From Pseudogulbenkiania ferrooxidans 2002 (lineage in GTDB: Bacteria > Pseudomonadota > Gammaproteobacteria > Burkholderiales > Chromobacteriaceae), in the NCBI RefSeq assembly GCF_000174355.1, contig NZ_ACIS01000013.1:38250-82630 (forward strand): 44,381 bases of DNA, given 5' to 3'. A program made the translations under genes and the position numbers. The number at the start of each line of letters is the position of its first letter. The stretch's first letter is position 1. The notes under the pieces were generated by a model. The model did not search any database and had not been told where the DNA came from. It was given only the letters and a program-made list of their open reading frames with translations. This document shows positions 23,339 to 32,448 of this stretch, piece by piece.

Positions 23339-23858
23339 ACGATTGCTGCTGCGCCTGTACCGGCTGTGGCCGCTGCTGCGCGGCGCGCGCCTCGCGCCCG
23401 GGGCGCGCGTGCACCCGAGCGCGCGGGTGACGCGCTGGAACGCGCTGTCGCTTGGCAAGAACGCGCTGCTGTACTGGCGCGGCGACGCCCTGATCGGCCT
23501 GCACGGCCGGCTCACGCTGGGCGCCGACAGCCACCTCGCGCCGTACTTCTACCTGCTGATCGGCGACCATCACCTGTATTTCGGCCACAACGTCGCGGTG
23601 GGGCCGCGCAGCCTGTTCTTCTGCCACTCCAACGGTATTCCGGCCGACGTGCCGGTGACGCCGTTCACCGAGTGCCACGTCGACGGCGACATCCGCGTCG
23701 GCGACAACGTGTTCATCGGCGCCGGCTGCATCGTGCTGCCCGGCTGCGAGATCGGCGACAACGTGGTGCTGGCGGCGGGCTCGGTGGCCAAGGGCCGGCT
23801 CGAGTCGGGCTGGCTCTACGCCGGGGCGCCGGCGAAACAGGTGCGCCGGCTGTGCTGA
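23328..23858 (+). CDS. Hexapeptide-repeat acyltransferase
   Basis: This 176-residue left-handed beta-helix protein has hexapeptide repeats through the middle and C terminus (for example GDNVFIGAGCIVLPGCEIGDNVVLAAGSV). A short basic N-terminal helix precedes them. It resembles the WcaF/maltose acetyltransferase group that O-acetylates sugars. It lacks the N-terminal alpha/beta domain of PglD-type N-acetyltransferases. It sits between the flippase and a DegT aminotransferase. Substrate unknown; it could modify the glycan or complete the sugar made by the following aminotransferase. Confidence 0.82.
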   Translation: MVLERLLLRLYRLWPLLRGARLAPGARVHPSARVTRWNALSLGKNALLYWRGDALIGLHGRLTLGADSHLAPYFYLLIGDHHLYFGHNVAVGPRSLFFCHSNGIPADVPVTPFTECHVDGDIRVGDNVFIGAGCIVLPGCEIGDNVVLAAGSVAKGRLESGWLYAGAPAKQVRRLC

Positions 23859-25069
23859 CCGCCAACTCGCTGACTCTCCCGATGCTGCTGGCCGCGCTGC
23901 CGCGCCTGGTGGCCGGCCGCACCGCGCTGCGCCGCCGCCTGCGCGACGAACTGGCGCGCTTGTTCGGCGTCGACGCGCGGCGCATCGTGCTGACCGACAC
24001 CGGCCGTGCCGCGCTGGCGCTGCTGCTGCGCGCGCACGGCGTCGGTGCCGGCGACGAGGTGATCGTGCCGGCCTACACCTGCGTGGTGGTGCCGAACCAG
24101 ATCCCGGCGCTGGGCGCCACGGTACGCTGGCTCGACGTCTCGGCCGCCACGCTGGGTTTCGACTGGAGCCGGCTCGACGCCGCCATCGGCCCGGCCACGC
24201 GCGCGGTGATCGTGCCGCACAACTTCGGCCCGGCCTGCCGCGTGCCGGACGCGCTGCGCCTGCGCCACCCGCGCGTGGTCTTCCTCGACGACGCCGCGCA
24301 CGGCTTCGCCTCGCAGTGCGACGGGCAATGGCTGGGGACGTACCACGACGGCGCCTTCTTCAGCTTCGAATACTCCAAGAACCTGAGCGGCGGCATCGGC
24401 GGCTTCGCCTTGCTGCCGGAGGGCCTGGTGGCGGAAGAACCGCCGGCCGAGCTCGGCGCGCTGGATCAGCTGCGCCTGCTGGCCACCTTGACCGGCCATC
24501 TGCTGGCGGCGCGCTGCGCGCTGGCCGGGCGCGTCTGGCTGGCCCTGGCGCGCCGTGTGGGGCTCATCTACCGCTCGTCCGACGCCGAGGTGGCCGACGG
24601 CGTGGCGCACCCGCCGCGCGCGCTGCCGGCGCTCTCGGCGGCCTTGCTGCTGCCGCAATTGGCGGCGCTGCCGGCGCTGCTGCGGCACAAGCAAAGGTTG
24701 GCCGAACACTACCGCGCCGCGCTGTCCGCCGTGCCCGGCCTGACGCTGTGGCCGGGCGCGCCCGGCGCGCACTGGGTGCGCTACCCGTTCGCGCTGCCGC
24801 AGCCGGTGGCCGACAAGGCGGCGCTGGCGCGGCGCCTGAGCGCGGCATGCGGGCTCGCCATCGGCGTGTGGTTCGACGACGTGATCCACCCGGCGGGCTC
24901 GTTCCGCCACGGCTACCTCGCCGGCAGCGCGCCCGAGGGCGAGCGCCTCGCCGCCACGGTGCTGAACCTGCCGATGAACGTCGCCATCGCCTGCGACGCC
25001 GCGCTCGACGCCCGGCTCGCGCGGCTGGCGGCGGCGCTCGCCGCTTACCTGAAGGAAACCGCCGCATGA
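23852..25069 (+). CDS. DegT/DnrJ/EryC1-family aminotransferase
   Basis: This is a 405-residue PLP-dependent enzyme of the sugar aminotransferase family. It has a GDEVIVPAYTCVVVPN segment (about 67-82), an acidic FLDDAAHG (about 147-154), and the PLP lysine in FFSFEYSKNLSGGIGG. The GTG at 23852, overlapping the previous stop, is used; an ATG at 23882 is a plausible alternative (395 residues). It belongs to a branch different from WbpE, and the product sugar cannot be read from sequence. It is coupled to the next glycosyltransferase by an ATGA overlap. Confidence 0.82.
   Translation: MLTANSLTLPMLLAALPRLVAGRTALRRRLRDELARLFGVDARRIVLTDTGRAALALLLRAHGVGAGDEVIVPAYTCVVVPNQIPALGATVRWLDVSAATLGFDWSRLDAAIGPATRAVIVPHNFGPACRVPDALRLRHPRVVFLDDAAHGFASQCDGQWLGTYHDGAFFSFEYSKNLSGGIGGFALLPEGLVAEEPPAELGALDQLRLLATLTGHLLAARCALAGRVWLALARRVGLIYRSSDAEVADGVAHPPRALPALSAALLLPQLAALPALLRHKQRLAEHYRAALSAVPGLTLWPGAPGAHWVRYPFALPQPVADKAALARRLSAACGLAIGVWFDDVIHPAGSFRHGYLAGSAPEGERLAATVLNLPMNVAIACDAALDARLARLAAALAAYLKETAA
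24697..24706 (+). repeat. DUS-like motif copy
   Basis: Exact GTTGGCCGAA with AAG before it, inside the DegT gene. It is read as Leu-Ala-Glu with a TTG codon. Confidence 0.6.
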
Positions 25070-26130
25070 AGCTGCTGCTGATCGGCTCGGCCTCGGTGCA
25101 CACCTTCCGCTACCTCGCCGGCATCGCGCCGCACGTGGCCGAGGTGCACCTCGTCACCAGCGGCGAGCTGCCCGAGCACTACCGTCCGGCCAACCTGGGG
25201 CAGGTGCTCGCCGTGGATTTCAGCCTCAAGGCGCTGGCGACGGCGCGGCGCATCGCCGCGCTGATCGACGAGCTGCGCCCCGACATCGTGCACGTGCACC
25301 AGGCCAACAGCGTGGCCTGGCACGCGCGCCGCGCCCTGGCCGGCAAGGACGTGCGTTGGGTGCTGACCACCTGGGGTTCGGACGTGCTGCTGCTGCCGCA
25401 GCAGAACCGGCTGATGAAGGCGATGGTGGCGGCCAACTTGGCGGCGGCGGACGCGGTGACCTCCGATTCGCTGCATATGGCGGCGGTGATCCGCACCCTG
25501 GCGCCGGTGCGACGCCTCGACGTGCTGAACTTCGGCATGGACGCGCTGCCGGAAGCGCCCGATCTGGCCGCCAAGCCGAAGAACGTGCTGTCGTGCCGGC
25601 TGCACAAGAAGCTCTACCGCGTCGACGCCATCCTCAAGGGCTGGGCCGAGGTCGAGGCCGATCCGGCCTGGGACGACTGGACGCTGACCGTGGCCGCCAG
25701 CGGCGAACAGAGCGACTGCCTGAAAGGGTTGGCCGAAAGCCTCGGCCTGCGCCGCGTCCACTTCACCGGCTTCGTGCCGGCGCCGGTGCTGGCCGGGCTG
25801 TATCGCGCGGCGCGCGTGTTCGTCAGCGTGCCGGAGTCGGACGCCACCAGCATCAGCCTGCTGGAGGCGATGGGGCACGGCTGCCTGCCCTTGCTATCCA
25901 ACCTGCCGGCCAACCTGGAGTGGGTGCTCGACGGTGTCAACGGCGCCATCGTGGAAGACGTGGCACGCCTGGGCGACGCCCTCAAGGCCACGCTGCGCCG
26001 CGCCGGCGACGACGCCGCGCTGGCCGAGGCGGCCGCGCTCAACCGCCGCCTGATCGCCGCCAAGGGCCTGCACCAGGACAATATGCGCCGCTTTGCGGCG
26101 ATCTATCACGATTTGCTGGAAACCCGATGA
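25066..26130 (+). CDS. GT4-like glycosyltransferase
   Basis: This 354-residue protein has a GT-B fold. The N-terminal part starts MKLLLIGSASVHTFRYL and includes DIVHVHQANSVAWHARRAL. The C-terminal donor-binding part has VPESDATSISLLEAMGHGCLPLLSNL (EX7E-like, about 258-283). It should add one sugar to the lipid-linked glycan at the inner face of the membrane. It is joined to its neighbours at both ends by ATGA overlaps, so it is strictly operonic. Confidence 0.88.
   Translation: MKLLLIGSASVHTFRYLAGIAPHVAEVHLVTSGELPEHYRPANLGQVLAVDFSLKALATARRIAALIDELRPDIVHVHQANSVAWHARRALAGKDVRWVLTTWGSDVLLLPQQNRLMKAMVAANLAAADAVTSDSLHMAAVIRTLAPVRRLDVLNFGMDALPEAPDLAAKPKNVLSCRLHKKLYRVDAILKGWAEVEADPAWDDWTLTVAASGEQSDCLKGLAESLGLRRVHFTGFVPAPVLAGLYRAARVFVSVPESDATSISLLEAMGHGCLPLLSNLPANLEWVLDGVNGAIVEDVARLGDALKATLRRAGDDAALAEAAALNRRLIAAKGLHQDNMRRFAAIYHDLLETR
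25728..25737 (+). repeat. DUS-like motif copy
   Basis: Exact GTTGGCCGAA inside the first GT4 gene. It is read as Leu-Ala-Glu with a TTG codon. Confidence 0.6.
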
Positions 26131-27236
26131 GAGTCTGCCATCTCACCAGCGCCCACCCGCGCTACGACATCCGCATCTTCGTCAAGGAGTGCGCCACGCT
26201 GGCGCGCGCCGGCCACGACGTCACGCTGATCGTGGCCGACGGCCAGGGCGAGGAAATCCGCGACGGCGTGCGCATCCACGACGTCGGCCCCAAGACCGGC
26301 GGGCGCCTCGCGCGCATGACCGGCACCGTCGAGCGCGTCTATCGTGCCGCGCTGGCGCTTAAGCCCGAGGTCGCGCACTTCCACGACCCCGAGCTGATCC
26401 CGGCCGCGCTCAAGCTGCGCCGCGCCGGCATCAAGGTGGTGTACGACGTGCACGAGGACGTGCCGCGCCAGGTGCTGGCCAAGCACTGGATTCCCGGCGC
26501 GGCGCGGCCCTTGGTGTCGAAGGGGGTGGAACTGCTGGAGCACTACGCCGCGCGCCGCTTCGACGCCATCGTCGCCGCCACGCCGCTGATCCGGCGCCGC
26601 TTCGCCGCGCTCGGCGCGCGCGCCATCGACGTCTGCAACTACCCGATCCTGGCCGAGCTGGTGCGCGACACGCCGTGGGAGGCGCGCCGCAACGAGGTGT
26701 GCTACCTCGGCGGCATCAGCCGCACGCGCGGCATCGCGCCGATCATCACGGCGCTGCCGTCCACCGCTACCCGCCTCAACCTGGCCGGGCTGTGGAGCGA
26801 GACCGAACTCAAGGCCGAACTGCAGCAGCAGCCGGGCTGGGCGCGCGTCAACGATCTGGGCGTGCTCGACCGCGCCGGCGTGGCCGAGGTGCTGGCGGCG
26901 AGCAAGGTCGGCCTGGTGACGCTGCTGCCGACGCCGAGCTACGTCGAGTCGCTGCCGATCAAGCTGTTCGAGTACATGGCCGCCGGCCTGCCGGTGATCG
27001 CCAGCGATTTCCCGCTGTGGCGCGACATCGTCGACGGCGCCGGCTGCGGCCTCTTGGTCGACCCGAACGACGCCGCCGCCATCGCCAGCGCCATCAACTT
27101 GCTGCTGGCCGACGACGAGCGCGCCCACGCCATGGGCGAGGCCGGCAAGGCGGCGGTGCTGGCGCGCTACAGCTGGGCCGCCGAGGGCGACAAGCTGGTG
27201 GCGCTCTATCGCGAGCTGGCCGGGGGTGCGGCATGA
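26127..27236 (+). CDS. GT4-like glycosyltransferase
   Basis: This 369-residue GT-B glycosyltransferase has an N terminus MRVCHLTSAHPRYDIRIFVKE that is typical of this family. It also has a HFHDPEL motif (about 87-93), an EDVPRQ segment, and the C-terminal SYVESLPIKLFEYMAAGLPVIASDF donor site. It follows the previous GT with an ATGA overlap and leads into a small membrane protein gene, again with an ATGA overlap. Sugar specificity cannot be told from the sequence. Confidence 0.9.
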   Translation: MRVCHLTSAHPRYDIRIFVKECATLARAGHDVTLIVADGQGEEIRDGVRIHDVGPKTGGRLARMTGTVERVYRAALALKPEVAHFHDPELIPAALKLRRAGIKVVYDVHEDVPRQVLAKHWIPGAARPLVSKGVELLEHYAARRFDAIVAATPLIRRRFAALGARAIDVCNYPILAELVRDTPWEARRNEVCYLGGISRTRGIAPIITALPSTATRLNLAGLWSETELKAELQQQPGWARVNDLGVLDRAGVAEVLAASKVGLVTLLPTPSYVESLPIKLFEYMAAGLPVIASDFPLWRDIVDGAGCGLLVDPNDAAAIASAINLLLADDERAHAMGEAGKAAVLARYSWAAEGDKLVALYRELAGGAA

Positions 27237-27700
27237 AGCGCTATCGCCAGTTGCTCGACCGCCTGCACGCGCTGGCGCTGGGGCCGACCCTGCTGCTGTT
27301 CGGCCTGCCCTTGGGCAGCCTGCTCTACGGCCTGCAGCAGCATACCTTCCGCCCGCTGCTGTGGGCGGCCTACTGCCTGGCGGCGATGCTGATGCTGATC
27401 GCGCCGATGTGGCTGTTCCGCCGCAAGCTGGCGGCCTGGATGGCCGACGATTTCGCCGGCTGGCGCCACGAGCGCGCGCGCGGCAAGTGGGCGTTCGCGC
27501 TGCGTCTGGGCCTGGTCTGGCGCGGTCTGCCGCTGGCGCTGTTCAGCCTGACCATGCTGATGCTGGGCTACGCCAAGCTGCCGACCCCGGCCGACGTGCT
27601 GTTCAACCTGGTGAGCTGGGGTGTCGCCGGCGTGGTGTTCACCAGCATGGACTGGAACGCCATGGAGCGCGCCTTCCGCCGCCGCCATCCAACCGACTGA
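27233..27700 (+). CDS. Small integral membrane protein of unknown function
   Basis: This 155-residue protein has about four hydrophobic segments (near 15-35, 42-63, 97-116 and 122-140). A basic, aromatic-rich loop lies between the second and third (ADDFAGWRHERARGKWAF). It is locked into the glycosyltransferase operon by an ATGA overlap upstream and an 8-bp gap downstream. I recognise no family. It is too short to be a classic Wzy polymerase. It might help transport or assembly. Confidence 0.75.
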   Translation: MKRYRQLLDRLHALALGPTLLLFGLPLGSLLYGLQQHTFRPLLWAAYCLAAMLMLIAPMWLFRRKLAAWMADDFAGWRHERARGKWAFALRLGLVWRGLPLALFSLTMLMLGYAKLPTPADVLFNLVSWGVAGVVFTSMDWNAMERAFRRRHPTD

Positions 27701-27708
27701 AACCGACC

Positions 27709-28935
27709 GTGCGCATCCTCTACATCAACCATTACGCCGGCAGCCCGAAGCACGGCATGGAATTCCGCCCCTACTACCTGGCGCGCGAATGGGTTCGGGC
27801 CGGGCACGAAGTCAACCTGGTCGCGGCGGACTACTCGCACCTGCGCCAGCACAACCCGACGTTGGCCGAAGCCTACCGCGACGAGGACATCGACGGCATC
27901 CGCTACACCTGGTGCAAGACGCCGCCTTACGAGGGCAACGGCCTCAAGCGCGTGATCAACATCTTCCGCTTCCTCGGCCGGCTGATGGGACTGTCCGGGC
28001 GCTACCTCAAGGAATGGAAGCCGGACCTCGTGATCGCCTCGTCCACCTACCCGCTCGACACCGTGCCGGCGGCGTGGATCGCCCGCAAGACCGGCGCGCG
28101 CCTGGCGTACGAGGTGCACGACCTGTGGCCGCTGACGCCGGTCGAGGTGGGCGGCATGTCGCCCAAGCACCCGTTCATCCGCCTGCTGCAGTGGGCCGAG
28201 GACTTCGGCTATAAAAAGGCCGACACCGTGATCTCGATGCTGCCGTGCGCGCGCGACTACATGGTCGAGCACGGCATGGCCCCGGCCAAGTACGCGGTGG
28301 TGCCCAACGGCGTCGACGTTGCCGAGTGGCAGGGCGAGCCTGCGCCGCTGCCGGCCGGGCACGTCCAGGCCTTGGCCGAGTTGAAGGAGCAAGGCCGCTT
28401 CATCGTCGGCTACGCCGGCGGCCACGGCCTGGCCAACGCGCTCGATTTCCTGCTCGAGGCGGCCAGCCGATTGCAACAGGACAAGGTCAGCTTCGTGCTG
28501 GTGGGCGACGGCCCGGACAAGGCGGCGCTAGAGGCGCGCGCGGCTGAACTCGGCCTCGCCAACGTGTGTTTCCTGCCGGCGATTCCGAAACGCGCGGTGC
28601 CGGCCTTCCTGGCCCGGTGCGACGCGCTGTTCATCGGCTGGCGCCGCCTGCCGATCTACCGTTTCGGCATCAACCCCAACAAGCTGTTCGACTACTTGAT
28701 GGCCGGCAAGCCGGTGATCCACTCGGTCGAGGCCGGCAACGACCTGGTGCGCGAGGCCGGCGCCGGCATCAGCGTCGGCGCCGAAGACCCGGCCGCCATC
28801 GCCGACGCGGTGCGGCGCATGCTGGCGCTGCCGGCGGCCGAGCGCCAGCGCATGGGCGAGGCGGGCCGGACGCACGTGCTGGCGCAGCACGACTACGCCG
28901 TGCTGGCGCGGCGCTTCCTCGCCGCCTGCCGCTGA
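27709..28935 (+). CDS. GT4 glycosyltransferase (WbuB-like)
   Basis: This 408-residue GT-B enzyme begins at a GTG (27709) 8 bp after the previous stop. Its N terminus (ILYINHYAGSPKHGMEFRPYYLAREW) and the segments YEVHDLWPLTPVE and FGINPNKLFDYLMAGKPVIHS match the WbuB-like group, which often adds N-acetyl-fucosamine-type sugars. The Glu/Asn residues in the C-terminal donor site are present. It is followed 8 bp later by an acyltransferase gene. Confidence 0.9.
   Translation: MRILYINHYAGSPKHGMEFRPYYLAREWVRAGHEVNLVAADYSHLRQHNPTLAEAYRDEDIDGIRYTWCKTPPYEGNGLKRVINIFRFLGRLMGLSGRYLKEWKPDLVIASSTYPLDTVPAAWIARKTGARLAYEVHDLWPLTPVEVGGMSPKHPFIRLLQWAEDFGYKKADTVISMLPCARDYMVEHGMAPAKYAVVPNGVDVAEWQGEPAPLPAGHVQALAELKEQGRFIVGYAGGHGLANALDFLLEAASRLQQDKVSFVLVGDGPDKAALEARAAELGLANVCFLPAIPKRAVPAFLARCDALFIGWRRLPIYRFGINPNKLFDYLMAGKPVIHSVEAGNDLVREAGAGISVGAEDPAAIADAVRRMLALPAAERQRMGEAGRTHVLAQHDYAVLARRFLAACR
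27861..27870 (+). repeat. DUS-like motif copy
   Basis: Exact GTTGGCCGAA with AC before and GCC after, inside the WbuB-like gene. It is read as Leu-Ala-Glu with a TTG codon. Confidence 0.6.
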
Positions 28936-28943
28936 GGTCCGCC

Positions 28944-30002
28944 ATGAGCCAGCCGCACGTCCGCTTCGACTTCGCCGACGCCCTGCGCGGCCTGGCGATG
29001 CTCGCCGTGGTGCTGTTCCATTACACCCAGATTTTCTGGTTCAGCCGCGAGCGCGTCGGCCAGATCCTCGATCTCGCGCCGCTCGCGGGCTACCCCAGCG
29101 CCTCGCTGGCGCTGCCGGTCAACCTGGGCGCGGTCGGCGTCGGGCTGTTTTTGCTGCTCTCGGGGCTGCTGATCCCGTTGTCGCTGGGCCGGCAGGGTGC
29201 GGCGCGCTTCGCCGTGACGCGGCTGACGCGCATCTACCCGACCTACTGGGCCGGCCTCGCCGTCACCGTGCTGGCGCTGTGGCTGGCGAGCCGGCTGGGC
29301 GGCGCCCCGTTCGCGGTGAGCGTGCGCGACGTGCTAGGGCACGCCAGCATCGCCTTCCAGGACATGCTGGGCGGGCGCAACATCGACCCGGTGATGTGGA
29401 CGCTGAAGGTCGAGCTGTGGTTCTACGCGCTGCTGGGCAGTGCATTCGCGCTGACGCGCCGCCGCCTGAAGGGGGCGATCTGGCTGCTGCTGCCGATCCT
29501 GGCCTTGCTGTGCCGCGGACCGGCATGGGGGACGGCGTGGCACGCCGCGCAGTATTATCTGGCTCCGGTGGTGTGCTACTTTCCGCTGATGTTCGCCGGC
29601 AGCTGGTGCTATTTCTGGCTGACCGGCCAGGCCTCGCGGCGTGAAACGGCCATCATGGCGACGCTGATGCTGGCGCTGTTCGTCTGGTTCACCGGCTGGC
29701 ACTCGCTGGCGCTCTACCTGAGCTACGCTGTCGGCATCGTCCTGTTCGCGCTCGGCGTGCTGCGCCCGGCGTGGTGGCGCAGTCGGCTACTGGCGCGCGT
29801 CGGCGCGGTCAGCTACGCCTGGTACGTGTGCCACTCCATCGCCGGCTACGTGACGATGACCGCGCTGGCGCGGCTGGGCCTGCCGTGGTGGCTGCTGGTG
29901 CTGACGGCGCTTTTCGTCACCTGGTGGCTGGCGGTGGCGATCAACCGCTGGGTCGAACTGCCGACGCAGCGCTGGGGCAAGCGGCTGGCGGAACGCTGGT
30001 AA
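28944..30002 (+). CDS. Acyltransferase 3 family membrane protein
   Basis: This 352-residue polytopic protein has about ten membrane segments. It starts with the family signature RFDFADALRGLAMLAVVLFHY (conserved RxxxxLR-His region, His at about 27). WTLKVELWFYALLGS (about 152-166) is the second family hallmark. Such proteins O-acetylate surface glycans at the membrane. It is the last gene of the first continuous part of the glycan operon; a 170-bp gap without recognised features follows. Confidence 0.92.
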   Translation: MSQPHVRFDFADALRGLAMLAVVLFHYTQIFWFSRERVGQILDLAPLAGYPSASLALPVNLGAVGVGLFLLLSGLLIPLSLGRQGAARFAVTRLTRIYPTYWAGLAVTVLALWLASRLGGAPFAVSVRDVLGHASIAFQDMLGGRNIDPVMWTLKVELWFYALLGSAFALTRRRLKGAIWLLLPILALLCRGPAWGTAWHAAQYYLAPVVCYFPLMFAGSWCYFWLTGQASRRETAIMATLMLALFVWFTGWHSLALYLSYAVGIVLFALGVLRPAWWRSRLLARVGAVSYAWYVCHSIAGYVTMTALARLGLPWWLLVLTALFVTWWLAVAINRWVELPTQRWGKRLAERW

Positions 30003-30172
30003 CGGGAGTCGGGTAGATGAGTAGGATGGGGGCAGTGCAGCGCAACCCATCACCTCGGCGATACAACGGGAATGACGGGGTGCGGCGGGAACGCCTTCAC
30101 CCATGCTACGGGCTACGCTAGGCATGGTTTGGCGCGGCAGCGGCCAGGATCATGGCCGGGAAGGAGGCGACG

Positions 30173-30817
30173 ATGACTGACAAGGTGTTCTGGCGGGAGC
30201 CCTACCGCACGGCGCTGATCACCCGCGTCGCGCGCGTCGCGGGGCTCGACGTGGTGCTCGAGGCGACGCTGTACTTCGCCGAATCGGGCGGGCAGGAGAG
30301 CGACACCGGCACCATCGGCGGCTACCGCGTGCTGGCGGCGCGCTGGCAGGGCCGCGACCTGGTCTATACCCTGCCGCCGGGGCACGTGCTGGAGGAGGGC
30401 GACACGGTGACGGTGGAGATCGACTGGCCGCGCCGCTACGCCCTGATGCGGCTGCACTTCGCCGCCGAGATCGTGCTGGAGCTGGTGACGCAACGTCTGC
30501 CCGCCATCGGCAAGATCGGCGCGCACATCGGCGAAGACAAGGCGCGCATCGACTTCACCTGGCACGAGCCGCTGACGCCGCTGCTGCCCGAGCTGATGCG
30601 CGAGGCGCAGGCCGTGATCGACGCCGACGCCCCCATCGTCAGCGCCTTCTCCGACGAGGCGGCCGAGCGCCGCTACTGGGAAGTCGCCGGCTTCGGCCGC
30701 GTGCCGTGCGGCGGCACGCACCTGGAGCGCACCGGCGAGGTGGGCGTGCTGCGCCTCAAGCGCAAGAACGTCGGCAGCGGCAAGGAACGCATCGAGATTT
30801 ACGCGGCGCCGCGCTGA
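30173..30817 (+). CDS. AlaX-like alanyl-tRNA editing protein
   Basis: This 214-residue protein resembles the editing domain of alanyl-tRNA synthetase. It has YFAESGGQESDTGTI near the N terminus, a LHFAAEIV helix (about 98-105), and the C-terminal zinc-site segment VPCGGTHLERTGEVG (about 181-195). AlaX proteins hydrolyse mischarged Ser- or Gly-tRNA(Ala). The usual first metal motif HxxxH is HFAAE here, so one ligand is Glu or is lost. The start at 30173 has an AAGGAGG site. It has no obvious link to glycan synthesis and interrupts the locus. Confidence 0.85.
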   Translation: MTDKVFWREPYRTALITRVARVAGLDVVLEATLYFAESGGQESDTGTIGGYRVLAARWQGRDLVYTLPPGHVLEEGDTVTVEIDWPRRYALMRLHFAAEIVLELVTQRLPAIGKIGAHIGEDKARIDFTWHEPLTPLLPELMREAQAVIDADAPIVSAFSDEAAERRYWEVAGFGRVPCGGTHLERTGEVGVLRLKRKNVGSGKERIEIYAAPR

Positions 30818-30846
30818 CGGCGTCCGCACACGACAGGTGAGGCGCT

Positions 30847-31194
30847 ATGAATCCGCGACGCGTGCATGAATTGATGCGCAAACATTTTCCGCCCATTGAT
30901 GCGGCGTCACGCACGTGGAAGAACATCGTAGAACGTGATGGGATGCAAGAAAAAGAGTTAATGCTCCTACTGGATCAATTCATCTCAGGTGAGCAAGTTC
31001 TCGTCGAGGTTCACCGGAAGCTTGGCAACTACCTCTCCAAGCAAGACGCAGTCAGCTTTGTAGCTGCCAATGTTGGCAAAGGCGAAATACACATAACCGA
31101 CAGAGAGTTTCACGGTTTTGTTGTCGTTGCCCACAACGGTGTCGCAACTGGTTGGTTTGGTTCGCCTAACACGGTGGACAACCAGGACGGGTAA
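30847..31194 (+). CDS. Hypothetical protein of lower GC, orphan
   Basis: This 115-residue soluble protein has no recognised domain, signal peptide or membrane segment. The N-terminal half looks helical (HELMRKHFPPIDAASRTWKNI). The C-terminal half contains short strands (EIHITDREFHGFVVVAHNGVATGWF). Codon and base use are clearly less GC-rich than in the genes on either side, suggesting a recent arrival. It lies between the AlaX-like gene and the second aminotransferase. A ribosome site (AGGTGAGG) precedes the ATG. Confidence 0.6.
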   Translation: MNPRRVHELMRKHFPPIDAASRTWKNIVERDGMQEKELMLLLDQFISGEQVLVEVHRKLGNYLSKQDAVSFVAANVGKGEIHITDREFHGFVVVAHNGVATGWFGSPNTVDNQDG

Positions 31195-31284
31195 CGGCTG
31201 GGTCGTCACCTGCCTGATACCTTCATTGATGGCCGGCGGTTTCGCACGTGAGCGGGCCGCCGCAGAGCAACAAGGCTAGAGATT

Positions 31285-32448
31285 ATGACCGAACAGAAAT
31301 TCCTCCCCTTCGCCCTGCCCGACATCGGCGAAGAAGAAATCAACGAAGTGGTCGACGCGCTGCGATCCGGCTGGGTCACCACCGGTCCCAAGACCAAGCA
31401 GTTCGAGGCCGACTTCGCGCACTTCCTCGGCGGCGGCGTCGAGGCGATCGCGGTCAATTCCGCCACCGCCGGCCTGCATCTGGCGCTGGAGGCGGTCGGC
31501 ATCGGCCCCGGCGACGAGGTGATCGTGCCGAGCTACACCTTCACCGCCACCGCCGAGGTGGTGCGCTACCTCGGCGCGCACCCGGTGGTGGTCGACGTCG
31601 ATCCGGTCACCCTCAACATCAGCCCGGCGGCAATCCGCGCCGCGCTCACAGACAAGACCAAGGCGATCATGCCGGTGCACTTCGCCGGGCTCGCCTGCGA
31701 CATGGACGCCATCCTCGCCATCGCGCGCGAGCACAAGCTGAAGGTGATCGAGGACGCCGCGCACGCGCTGCCGACGACGTACCAGGGCCAACTGATCGGC
31801 ACGCTGGGCTCCGACGCCACGGTGTTCAGCTTCTACGCCAACAAGACCATGACCACCGGCGAGGGCGGCATGGTGGTGTCGAAGGACAAGGACCTGATCG
31901 CGCGCTGCAAGGTGATGCGCCTGCACGGCATCAGCCGCGACGCCTTCGACCGCTACGTGTCCAAGACCCCGGCCTGGTTCTACGAGGTGGTCGCACCGGG
32001 CTTCAAGTACAACATGCCGGACATCGCCGCCGCGATGGGCCTGCACCAGTTGAAGAAGATCGGCCGCTTCCATCAACAGCGCGAGGCGATGGCGGCGCGC
32101 TACGACCGTGAGCTGGCCGGCCTGCCGCTGATCCTGCCGGCGCGCCCGGCGCTGGCCACCGACCAGCACGCCTGGCACCTCTACCCGGTGCGCCTCCAGC
32201 CCGAGGCCGGTGTCAGCCGCGACGACTTCATTGTGCGCATGGCGGAGAAGGGCATCGGCTGCTCGGTACACTTCATCCCGCTGCACCGCCACCCGGTATG
32301 GCGCGACGGCTACCAGCTCAAGAACGCCGACTTCCCGGTGGCCGACGCCGCCTTCGAGGCCGAAGTGACGCTGCCGCTCTATACCCGGATGACCGATGCC
32401 GACCAGACGCGCGTGATCGCGGCGGTCAGGGAGATTCTCGGCGCATGA
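31285..32448 (+). CDS. UDP-4-keto-sugar aminotransferase (Neisseria PglC-like)
   Basis: This 387-residue DegT-family aminotransferase has PLP-binding Lys187 in [15 protein letters not shown], an IEDAAHALP segment (about 155-163), and [17 protein letters not shown]. It is most like the ArnB/PglE group that aminates C4 of 4-keto-6-deoxy sugar nucleotides. The 4,6-dehydratase that would make its substrate is encoded two genes downstream. A 4-amino-trideoxy sugar is therefore likely. It overlaps the next gene by ATGA. Confidence 0.9.
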   Translation: MTEQKFLPFALPDIGEEEINEVVDALRSGWVTTGPKTKQFEADFAHFLGGGVEAIAVNSATAGLHLALEAVGIGPGDEVIVPSYTFTATAEVVRYLGAHPVVVDVDPVTLNISPAAIRAALTDKTKAIMPVHFAGLACDMDAILAIAREHKLKVIEDAAHALPTTYQGQLIGTLGSDATVFSFYANKTMTTGEGGMVVSKDKDLIARCKVMRLHGISRDAFDRYVSKTPAWFYEVVAPGFKYNMPDIAAAMGLHQLKKIGRFHQQREAMAARYDRELAGLPLILPARPALATDQHAWHLYPVRLQPEAGVSRDDFIVRMAEKGIGCSVHFIPLHRHPVWRDGYQLKNADFPVADAAFEAEVTLPLYTRMTDADQTRVIAAVREILGA

